Shown here piece after piece: positions 15,634-21,320 of a stretch of 21,320 nt of DNA. Made by a program: the position numbers and the translations under genes. The notes under the pieces were generated by a model. That model did no database searches, was not told the DNA's origin, and worked only from the letters and a program-made list of their open reading frames with translations. This DNA comes from Propionibacteriaceae bacterium (GTDB lineage Bacteria > Actinomycetota > Actinomycetes > Propionibacteriales > Propionibacteriaceae): NCBI GenBank assembly GCA_031268065.1, contig JAIRXX010000059.1:1-21320 (forward strand). The letters are read 5' to 3'. How positions within the stretch are numbered: position 1 is the stretch's first letter; each line of letters opens with the position of its first letter.

Positions 15634-15650
15634 AGCCGACTGAATCGGCT
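15634..15650 (-). other. small leader hairpin of the reductase-MATE transcript
   Basis: AGCCGA-CTGAA-TCGGCT is a six-pair stem with a five-base loop in the leader, just before the AAGGAG binding site. A weaker ACCCA-N6-TGGGT stem lies at 15661-15676. No ligand-binding fold is recognised. Confidence 0.35.
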
Positions 15651-15680
15651 AGCTTGCAGCACCCAGCCTTGTGGGTTGCA

Positions 15681-15727
15681 GCATCCACAATCACAGCAAT
15701 GTTAACGTTTTCATCTAGGGCCGTCAA
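15681..15727 (-). promoter_or_regulatory. reductase-MATE promoter with LacI-type operator
   Basis: On the minus strand TTGACG (15727-15722) lies 17 bases before TAACAT (15704-15699). The palindrome TGTTAACGTTTTCA (15700-15713 on the plus strand) fits the cre consensus TGWNANCGNTNWCA exactly and covers the spacer and -10 box. Three bases past the -10 is TGTGATTGTGGATGC (15695-15681), related to the element before the uronate operon. The LacI-type protein is inferred; none is encoded here. Confidence 0.7.
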
Positions 15728-15796
15728 GAACTTCCCGCCAGTATCAAGTCTCTTGGAACCAATCCTTTGCCAAGGTCACTGCGGAGGCGAACTCTG

Positions 15797-16465
15797 CTAG
15801 TTTTCCTCGTCGTTGGCGCCCAAGCCTTCTTCTAGGCGTTCCCGCGCCAGGCGGAAATGATCGGCGATAGCAGTTTCGGCGCGATCCACGTCGCCGCTCA
15901 CGATGCCTTCCAGAATCGGAGGGTGCAGCGATACCGTCCAATGCGGATCGGAGCCGGGACTCACCAGGGTGATGTAGGCACGCAGCCGAGGCTGAATCCC
16001 ACGCCAGACACGCAGCAATTCGGCATTCCCGGAGGCGATGATGATGGCTTCGTGGAATTTGGTATCGACTTTCGCCAATTCCCGCATGTCTTGGACGGCG
16101 AGGGCGTGGTACATGTCACCCAGCAGAGTGGGCAGCGCGGAGAAGTCTCCCTTTCTAGACATGGCGACGCGCACCGCTAGCGCCTCCAACTCGGAACGCA
16201 CCATGTATGCGTCCAAAATCTCTTGATGCGTCCGGCGATGGACGCGAGCCCCGCTGAACGGGCGAATGTCCACCACACCTAGGGCTTCCAAACCTTTCAA
16301 CGCTTCTCTTACCGGCGCGTGGCTAACGCCCAATTCTCCGGCGACCATCGACTCCACGATTCGTTCGTGGGGCTTGAGCACACCGTGGGAAATCTGGTCG
16401 AGAATCCACTCCTTCACCTGCTCGGAAAGCGGCAGCTGGACGCCATCATCCAACGCAAAAGACAC
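15797..16465 (-). CDS. GntR-family regulator with FCD domain
   Basis: A 222-residue regulator. Residues 10-75 form the GntR winged helix, with LGVSHAPVREALKGLEALGVV as core in two overlapping parts. Residues 85-215 form an all-helical FCD ligand domain with the metal-site residues Asp134, His138, His181 and His203 (DTKFH, SLHPP, ADHF). FCD regulators often sense sugar acids such as glucuronate, fructuronate or gluconate. The GTG start has AAGGAG five bases before it. It lies 142 bases downstream of the split-transketolase operon in the same direction, and its own promoter carries the TGTGACT element that also fronts the uronate operon. It is thus the best local candidate to control one or both pathways. 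Confidence 0.93.
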   Translation of the reverse strand: MSFALDDGVQLPLSEQVKEWILDQISHGVLKPHERIVESMVAGELGVSHAPVREALKGLEALGVVDIRPFSGARVHRRTHQEILDAYMVRSELEALAVRVAMSRKGDFSALPTLLGDMYHALAVQDMRELAKVDTKFHEAIIIASGNAELLRVWRGIQPRLRAYITLVSPGSDPHWTVSLHPPILEGIVSGDVDRAETAIADHFRLARERLEEGLGANDEEN

Positions 16466-16484
16466 GACGTCTCCTTAATGCGCG

Positions 16485-16497
16485 AGTCACAATTCTA
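16485..16497 (-). promoter_or_regulatory. gntR -10 box and TGTGACT element
   Basis: On the minus strand TAGAAT (16497-16492), five of six to the -10 consensus, is directly followed by TGTGACT (16491-16485). The same TGTGACT abuts the likely -10 box of the uronate operon. The -35 region is poor (TTATAT 17 bases upstream). Shared control and autoregulation are inferred. Confidence 0.5.
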
Positions 16498-16607
16498 ATG
16501 CCAAGAAGCTGTGCATATAACTTGCCGACACGTTTAAAAATAATACCACTGCCCAACGCGCAATCAATTTGGAGCGCCAAGGTTGCAATCCGTCGGACAA
16601 GGCAGAC

Positions 16608-17558
16608 TCAGCCCCGAAGCAGCGCCGATTCGATTTGATCTGCGACCCGCTGCCCGGACAATCCGTACACGTCCAACAGCGCGGCATTGCTGCCGGAGGC
16701 GACATAAACATCGTCTAGCCCCAGCCGGGTGACTCGGGTGGGCAGATGCTCGGAGAGGACTTCTGCCACCGCGCCGCCCAGCCCGCCGACCACGGCGCCT
16801 TCCTCGACTGTGAAGACCCGGCCGGTTTCGGCTGCCGCGTTGACAATACCCGCGACGTCTATCGGCTTGATCGTGGGCACATGGACAAGTTTGGCGCTGA
16901 TACCGCGACCAGCGAGAATCCGCACTGCGGCAAAGCTGCGTGGGGTCTGGGTGCTGGTCGAAAACACCGTGATATCGCTGCCATCAGCTATCGGGACAAC
17001 CGGGCCGAGACTGAACCCGAAGCCCTCGGGAAAGATCCGATCCGTGGCATCGCGGATCAGCCGGATATACACCGGCCCCTCGTACTGCGCTGACCAGCGC
17101 AATGCCGCTGCGGCTTCCATGTCGTCAGCGGGAGCGATGACGACCATGTTCGGAAGTCCTCGCATCAAGCCCAAGTCGTCCAGGATTATGTGGCTCATTC
17201 CGGTGGACCCAGTGAACATGCCCGCATAACTGGGGGTGATCTTCACATTTGCGCGAGTCTGCGCGATTGAAACTCTGATCTGGTCGAGCGGACGCACCAC
17301 AGCGAAGGCGGTGAAAGTCGAGATGTACGGAATCAGCCCGGTTGTCGCCAGACCTGCGGCGACGCTCAGCATGTTCTGCTCGGCGATGCCCATCTGCAAA
17401 TACCTGGCCGGGTGAATCTTCTCGAAGATGTCCCCCTTTGTGGAACTGCCCACATCTCCGTCCAGCACCACGACACGTTGATCCGTTTCGGCCAGTTCGG
17501 TTACCGTGCGTCCGAACACTTCCCTTAGCGCTAGGCCCTTGCTGAGTTCGTAGCTCAC
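16608..17558 (-). CDS. transketolase, C-terminal subunit (split)
   Basis: A 316-residue protein equal to the pyrimidine-binding and C-terminal domains of transketolase. It has Glu60 in MGIAEQNM (activates thiamine diphosphate), then TFTAFAVVRPLDQIR and SHIILDDLGLMRGLPNM. It pairs with the N-terminal subunit encoded directly upstream, whose stop it overlaps as GTGA. Together they give about 620 residues, close to a complete enzyme. Split transketolases are a known class, often devoted to unusual ketoses rather than the central pentose pathway, for example the AptA/AptB type acting on apulose 4-phosphate. Neighbours (cupin, cyclase, dehydrogenase) support a special pathway. It is the last gene of the cupin operon; 142 bases separate it from gntR. 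Confidence 0.95.
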   Translation of the reverse strand: MSYELSKGLALREVFGRTVTELAETDQRVVVLDGDVGSSTKGDIFEKIHPARYLQMGIAEQNMLSVAAGLATTGLIPYISTFTAFAVVRPLDQIRVSIAQTRANVKITPSYAGMFTGSTGMSHIILDDLGLMRGLPNMVVIAPADDMEAAAALRWSAQYEGPVYIRLIRDATDRIFPEGFGFSLGPVVPIADGSDITVFSTSTQTPRSFAAVRILAGRGISAKLVHVPTIKPIDVAGIVNAAAETGRVFTVEEGAVVGGLGGAVAEVLSEHLPTRVTRLGLDDVYVASGSNAALLDVYGLSGQRVADQIESALLRG

Positions 17559-18469
17559 TTGTCTGATCTTTCCAATGTGGCGGCGGCGAGTCCCGGTTCG
17601 CCAAGATCGGCGAATGCCTGAGCGGCCAGTTCGGCGGTGAGCACCTGTGCGTGCCAGCGATAGTCGCCCTCCATATAGGAAACACCTTTGCCTTTCACAG
17701 TGTGGGCGACGATGCAGACCGGGCGCTGGTCGTCTCCCGGTGTCAGCGCCTCGTCGAGCACTCGCAAAATATCCGCCATGTCGTGCCCGTCCATCTCAAG
17801 CACCCGCCAGCCGAATGCCGTCCACTTCCGGACCAGCTCGCCGTCATCTTCGGGGGGAAATGGGAAACGTGTCCCATCGGGGCCTATCTCCTTCAACCAG
17901 CCGAATTGCTGAAGCTTATTATGATCGACAATCACAATGAAGTTGGACAACGGATAACGGGCGGCGGCCATCGCGCATTCCCAGACCTGGCCCTCCTGGC
18001 ATTCCCCGTCGCCCACGATGGCGAAGGCGTGGAAGCTCTTGTCCAGCAGCTTTGCGCCCAGAGCCATCCCCATCGCGGCAGAAATTCCCTGGCCGAGCGA
18101 ACCGGTGGACATGTCGATCCCGGGCAACCTGGTCATCTCTGGATGCCCCTGCAATCTGGTGTGGATGGAGTCAAAGGTGCGCAACTCCTCCAGCGGCAGG
18201 TAGCCGCGATGGGCCATGACCGCGTAGAGGCCGATTGACGAATGCCCCTTAGACAGCACGATCCGGTCCCGGTCTGGCCAGTCTGGTTCAGACGGCCTGA
18301 TATCAAGCACATTGAAGTAGAGCGCCGTCATGAAGTCTGCCATTGAGAGCGGACCACCCAGATGCCCAACTTGAGCGTGATAAATGGCGTCGATAATCGA
18401 TATTCTGACTTGGCGGGCAAGCTCCAAGAGTCGCTCTGCTTCACCCTCGCCGCGCCGGACCGATGCCAT
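17555..18469 (-). CDS. transketolase, N-terminal subunit (split)
   Basis: A 304-residue thiamine-diphosphate-binding half of transketolase. Seen: His36 in VGHLGGPLS, His76 in LSKGHSSIGLYA, the STGSLGQG stretch at 121-128, and the ThDP/Mg motif that starts GDGECQEGQVWE at 153 and ends at Asn184 in VDHNKLQ. It transfers two-carbon ketol units when joined to the C-terminal subunit, whose gene overlaps its stop by four bases. The ATG starts one base after the cupin stop, so cupin and both halves form one operon. Near its start, the coding sequence holds CGATAATCGAT (18391-18401), similar to elements in the promoter region; this may be chance. Confidence 0.95.
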   Translation of the reverse strand: MASVRRGEGEAERLLELARQVRISIIDAIYHAQVGHLGGPLSMADFMTALYFNVLDIRPSEPDWPDRDRIVLSKGHSSIGLYAVMAHRGYLPLEELRTFDSIHTRLQGHPEMTRLPGIDMSTGSLGQGISAAMGMALGAKLLDKSFHAFAIVGDGECQEGQVWECAMAAARYPLSNFIVIVDHNKLQQFGWLKEIGPDGTRFPFPPEDDGELVRKWTAFGWRVLEMDGHDMADILRVLDEALTPGDDQRPVCIVAHTVKGKGVSYMEGDYRWHAQVLTAELAAQAFADLGEPGLAAATLERSDK

Positions 18470-18470
18470 G

Positions 18471-18833
18471 TCAGTTCTTTTCGTAGGTTCCTGGGCGAAC
18501 CGGTGGGGTGAACACGCAATAAAGCTTTAATTCGCCTGGTCCGTCAGACTCAGTGGCGTGATAGGTGTTCTGCGGCACATGCACGAGAACGCCAGGCTCA
18601 AGCTCGTAGGCGGCTTCCTTGGTGACGATCCGGCCCTTCCCCGCCACGCAGAAGATCGTTTCTTCCTCTGCTACGTGAACGTGGCCCTCTGGCGCAGAAC
18701 CCGCCGGATAGATGGACAAGCCTGCTGAAAGATGAGTAGCCGGGGAGTCCCACGGAGCGATCAGCATATAGAACGAACGACCCGGCATCGTGGTGACTTC
18801 GGCATCTGCGAAAGTACGGCGAGTGACACTCAT
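18471..18833 (-). CDS. small cupin-domain protein
   Basis: A 120-residue single-domain cupin. Motif 1 is GHVHVAEEETIFCVAGKG with metal ligands His51, His53 and probably Glu57 or Glu58. Motif 2 is PGVLVHVPQNTYHATES with His92. Metal binding is therefore expected. I start at the ATG with AAGGAG seven bases upstream; a TTG two codons earlier is less likely. Stand-alone cupins of this size include sugar isomerases and epimerases, dioxygenases and sensors, and the sequence does not decide between them. As first gene of an operon with a split transketolase, an isomerase or mutarotase-like step on the substrate is a reasonable guess, no more. Confidence 0.88.
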   Translation of the reverse strand: MSVTRRTFADAEVTTMPGRSFYMLIAPWDSPATHLSAGLSIYPAGSAPEGHVHVAEEETIFCVAGKGRIVTKEAAYELEPGVLVHVPQNTYHATESDGPGELKLYCVFTPPVRPGTYEKN

Positions 18834-18876
18834 GCGCAACTCCTTGGTTGAATGATGCAGTCTGTAAACCCAAACT

Positions 18877-18916
18877 ATCGATAATCATGGTAGCTACGGC
18901 CATCTGGCAGAGTCAA
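18877..18916 (-). promoter_or_regulatory. cupin-transketolase operon promoter with CGATA operator
   Basis: On the minus strand TTGACT (18916-18911) lies 18 bases before TACCAT (18892-18887). Two bases later comes TTATCGATAGTTT, centred on the start site. The same element (11 of 13 bases) sits at the start site of the divergent cyclase promoter. Confidence 0.7.
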
Positions 18917-18965
18917 GGGATTTTGCCGCTCCAGTAAGGCTGATTATGCGCCCCTGGCTGAGGTA

Positions 18966-19016
18966 TTGACAGTGCTTGGAACCCGTGATACTTTCTCGGT
19001 TACCGATAATTTTCGG
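18966..19016 (+). promoter_or_regulatory. cyclase operon promoter with CGATA operator
   Basis: TTGACA (18966-18971), a perfect -35 box, is 17 bases before TACTTT (18989-18994). TTACCGATAATTT begins six bases past the -10 and lies on the predicted start site; it is embedded in the small palindrome CCGA-N6-TCGG (19003-19016). Confidence 0.75.
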
Positions 19017-19044
19017 ACAGCCAAGCGGCCACTAGTGGTGAGAA

Positions 19045-19065
19045 CGATAGTACATAATCGATGAT
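19045..19065. promoter_or_regulatory. two further CGATA-type elements in the cyclase leader
   Basis: CGATAGT (19045-19051) and the near-palindrome TAATCGATGAT (19055-19065) follow each other about 50 bases downstream of the predicted start site. They repeat the core of the two promoter elements and may be auxiliary operator sites. Confidence 0.45.
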
Positions 19066-19118
19066 ACTTGCGTTGATTCAAGGGTTGCTGGCGGCGGCGA
19101 CCAGGCAGGCGCAGAGCG

Positions 19119-20096
19119 GTGACTCAGGCGGATGGGTCGAATCGCCGCTTGCCGGTTGCGGATAATGACGATCCGTGGGCGAAGCGGGGCATTATTCCTG
19201 AAAATGAGGAGGCGGAAATGGTTGATGAGCTAGGTCGGATGCGCGACTTCCCCGCAGCCAAGGTGGTGCAAGCCGCATCGTTGGTCAAACAAGGGAAAAT
19301 GATTTCCCTGGCTCGGGTCAGGTTTCCCGGAATGCCGCTTTTCCCCGGCCATCCGCCGTTCCAAGTGTTGAATTATCGCTCTCCCAATGGGATCACGGTG
19401 GCGAATGCCCAGCCTTGGGGTCCGGTGAACGACGTGCATTTGGGTTATATGGCCGAGTATTTGATGTGTACATCGCACTCGGGCACGCACATCGACGCTC
19501 TCGCCCATATGACACTCGGCGGGCGATGGTATGGCGGGGGAAATGAAAAGGAATATCTCAGCGATAATGGCCCGATCATTGGAGATGCGGCAAAGCTTCC
19601 GCCCTTCTTCACCCGTGGCGTGCTCATAGATGTTGCCGGGCACCGTAAGGTGTGCTCCCTTCCAGCCGGTGAACCGGTCAGCGTAGCCGAGGTAGAGCAA
19701 ATCTGCGCGGATGAGGGTGTGGTTGTCGGGCCTTGGGACACTGTTCTCTTCCGCACCGGCTATCTGAGCCTGTGGCCAGACGAGGCGGCGCTAGTGGCCC
19801 ACCGGGGTGCCGGGCCGGATATCAGCGTTGCCCGCTGGATGCTTGATCGCGGCGTGGTAGCCACCGGCTCGGACACCGAATCGTTCGAGGTGCAGCCAGC
19901 CCCCGACAAGGGGCCGGAGGGCAACCCGCAACCGGTGCATACCGCATTGCTGATAGAGAACGGCTGTTACATCTTGGAAAGTGTCGATTTGGAAGCTTTG
20001 GCCGCCCAGCGCATTCACGAATTCTGCTTCGTCGCGCTGCCGCTCAAGATTCAAGGGGCCACTGGGTCGATGGTAGACCCGGTGGCCATAATTTGA
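19119..20096 (+). CDS. cyclase-family metal-dependent hydrolase
   Basis: A 325-residue protein of the cyclase family (kynurenine formamidase/isatin hydrolase fold). The metal motif is HSGTHIDALAH, with His120, His124, Asp126 and His130. The N-terminal stretch with AAKVVQAASLVKQGK resembles the usual lead-in helix of longer family members, so I keep the GTG at the far end. An ATG at codon 34 with GAGGAGG before it (19218) is a strong rival start. The family hydrolyses formamides, cyclic amides and possibly lactones. It is first in a two-gene operon with a zinc dehydrogenase and divergent from the cupin-transketolase operon. A ring-opening step after dehydrogenation of a sugar would fit, but this is inference. 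Confidence 0.88.
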   Translation: MTQADGSNRRLPVADNDDPWAKRGIIPENEEAEMVDELGRMRDFPAAKVVQAASLVKQGKMISLARVRFPGMPLFPGHPPFQVLNYRSPNGITVANAQPWGPVNDVHLGYMAEYLMCTSHSGTHIDALAHMTLGGRWYGGGNEKEYLSDNGPIIGDAAKLPPFFTRGVLIDVAGHRKVCSLPAGEPVSVAEVEQICADEGVVVGPWDTVLFRTGYLSLWPDEAALVAHRGAGPDISVARWMLDRGVVATGSDTESFEVQPAPDKGPEGNPQPVHTALLIENGCYILESVDLEALAAQRIHEFCFVALPLKIQGATGSMVDPVAII

Positions 20097-20122
20097 GCCA
20101 GTTCACCAGGGAGGAATGGCAT

Positions 20123-21178
20123 ATGGCAGACACGATGGAAGCGCTGGTCGTGACAGCGCCCAACCAATTGGAGATCAGGCAGCTAGATATCCCCAGACCA
20201 TCTGCCAACGAGGTGCTGGCTCGGGTTCGGGCGGTTTCGATCTGCGGCACGGACGCGCATTTGATTCGGGGCGACTACCCGGGATTCTGGCCGCCCGCCT
20301 TTCCCTTCACCCCTGGGCACGAGTGGGCAGGTGAGATCGTCGAACTTGGTGACGGCGCGGGCGCATTGGGTTTCGCCGTGGGAGATCGCGTCTGCGGAAC
20401 CAGCCACAACGCCTGCGGCTTTTGCCAGAAATGCGTCGAGGGACGCTACAACCTTTGCGAAAACTATGGCAAACCCGGATTGCACCGCCAATATGGGCAC
20501 AACTGCCAGGGCGTAGACGCCACCTACGCCGTTCACAACGTGAAGTGCGTCTTCCATCTTCCCGATACTGTGTCCTTCGACCAAGGCGCGGTCATCGACC
20601 CGGCAAGCATCGCCTTGCATGTTGCCCGCCGTGGGAATATCCAACCTGGTGACACCGTGGCTATTACCGGAGCGGGCGCGATAGGCATGTTGGCGGCAGA
20701 TGCCGCCTTGATTTGCGGCGCGGCAAAGGTGATCGTGGCAGGCCGTGGCAATCGCCTGGAGAAAGCACGTCAATTGGGCTTTGAGGTCGTCGATACCACC
20801 GGCGGTGACCCGGTGCAGGCCGTCCGGGAGCGCAGCGAAGGTCTGGGGGCCGATGTGGTTCTCGAATGCGCTGGCGTGCCCCAGACGCTGCAATGGGCAA
20901 TGGCAATGCTGCGCCGGGGTGGACGCTGCGTGATAGTCGGCATTCCCACCGAACAAATCCCGCTCGCAATCCAGCCACTGGTGCTGGATGAACTTGAACT
21001 TGTCGGATCGCGCGCGTCTGCTGGGGAGATGCGCAGGGTAATCCCATTCGTTGACAACGGCAGGATGCGGGTGGGCGAGTTGATCACCCACCATTTCCCG
21101 CTGCGCGATTACCAAAAAGCCCTCGACACATTCAATGACAGATCTAGCGGCGCCATCAAGATCATTGTCCAGCCGTGA
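20123..21178 (+). CDS. zinc-dependent alcohol/polyol dehydrogenase (MDR)
   Basis: A 351-residue medium-chain dehydrogenase of the sorbitol/threonine dehydrogenase type. Catalytic zinc ligands: Cys41 in SICGTDAH and His66/Glu67 in PGHEWAGE, with Asp159 in AVIDPASIALH at the place usually held by Glu. The structural zinc site is complete (Cys98, Cys101, Cys104 and Cys112 in CGFCQKCVEGRYNLC), unlike the IdnD-like enzyme in the same window. NAD-binding loop GAGAIG at 183-188. The ATG is chosen because GGGAGG lies about eight bases before it; an in-frame TTG overlapping the cyclase stop is less likely. It follows the cyclase by 26 bases as the same operon and probably oxidises the pathway substrate. 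Confidence 0.93.
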   Translation: MADTMEALVVTAPNQLEIRQLDIPRPSANEVLARVRAVSICGTDAHLIRGDYPGFWPPAFPFTPGHEWAGEIVELGDGAGALGFAVGDRVCGTSHNACGFCQKCVEGRYNLCENYGKPGLHRQYGHNCQGVDATYAVHNVKCVFHLPDTVSFDQGAVIDPASIALHVARRGNIQPGDTVAITGAGAIGMLAADAALICGAAKVIVAGRGNRLEKARQLGFEVVDTTGGDPVQAVRERSEGLGADVVLECAGVPQTLQWAMAMLRRGGRCVIVGIPTEQIPLAIQPLVLDELELVGSRASAGEMRRVIPFVDNGRMRVGELITHHFPLRDYQKALDTFNDRSSGAIKIIVQP

Positions 21179-21215
21179 GCATGTCGAAAACTAGTTGATT
21201 TAGCCAAGGCGGTGG

Positions 21216-21320
21216 ATGTGCGCTCACAGCCGCTTGAGTGATGCGGGAATCCCTCTCACGATCATCGCTGGTGATAGCTGGATGCGGCGCGGCGGGCCGT
21301 CGAATCCGTTGATTCGGTCG
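21216..21320 (+). CDS. possible start of a further gene (partial, runs off the end)
   Basis: An ATG with AAGG six bases upstream opens a frame of 35 codons that stays open to the window edge, 37 bases after the dehydrogenase gene and in the same direction. The peptide includes AGIPLTIIAGDSW. I do not recognise it. It could be the third gene of the cyclase operon or a chance frame. Confidence 0.35.
   Translation, partial: MCAHSRLSDAGIPLTIIAGDSWMRRGGPSNPLIRS

Noticed and set aside
20183..21115. Minus-strand open frame opposite the right-hand zinc dehydrogenase
   Set aside because: The plus strand has all zinc ligands and a ribosome binding site; the minus frame is a GC-rich shadow.

Overview
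The window is a gene-dense, roughly 60% GC stretch of bacterial chromosome with short intergenic gaps and operons joined by ATGA/GTGA overlaps. It also has frequent GTG/TTG starts, AGGAGG-type ribosome binding sites, and regulators of the TetR, PadR and GntR-FCD families. Together these suggest a high-GC Gram-positive bacterium (Actinomycetota). This is an inference from style and gene content, because no rRNA, tRNA or taxonomic marker gene is present.

Left part (about 1-8.0 kb): a run of small stress, efflux and regulator modules. After the 3' end of an Asp/Glu racemase-family gene come a divergent aldo/keto reductase and TetR pair around a tandem palindromic operator, a GNAT acetyltransferase, a flavodoxin-domain protein, an alpha/beta-hydrolase of the HGGG (hormone-sensitive lipase-like) type, a PadR regulator fused to a C-terminal DUF4180-like domain, a four-helix DUF2798-type membrane protein behind a strong leader hairpin, and a TetR-MFS exporter operon.

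Middle part (8.1-13.2 kb): a tight hexuronate/aldonate operon. It encodes an IdnD-like zinc dehydrogenase, a mannitol-dehydrogenase-family fructuronate reductase (UxuB type), mannonate dehydratase (UxuA) and glucuronate isomerase (UxaC). UxaC makes D-fructuronate from D-glucuronate, UxuB reduces it to D-mannonate, and UxuA dehydrates that to 2-keto-3-deoxygluconate (KDG). An IdnD-like enzyme in this setting fits a second entry route, L-gulonate to D-fructuronate. No KDG kinase, KDPG aldolase or sugar-acid importer is in the window.

Right part (13.2-21.3 kb): on the minus strand, an aldo/keto reductase-MATE transporter pair, a GntR-FCD regulator, and a cupin plus split-transketolase (N and C subunits) operon. 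Divergent from the cupin operon, on the plus strand, are a cyclase-family metal hydrolase and a second zinc alcohol dehydrogenase, with a possible further gene starting at the edge. The divergent promoter region (18.83-19.12 kb) has two near-consensus sigma-70 promoters, each carrying the same TTAYCGATARTTT element at the start site. The two operons therefore look co-regulated as one catabolic unit of unknown substrate. A different element, TGTGAY placed just downstream of the -10 box, is shared by the promoters of the uronate operon, the gntR gene and the reductase-MATE operon. This suggests the FCD regulator may link the middle and right parts.

No CRISPR array, insertion sequence, phage gene, tRNA or rRNA was recognised.
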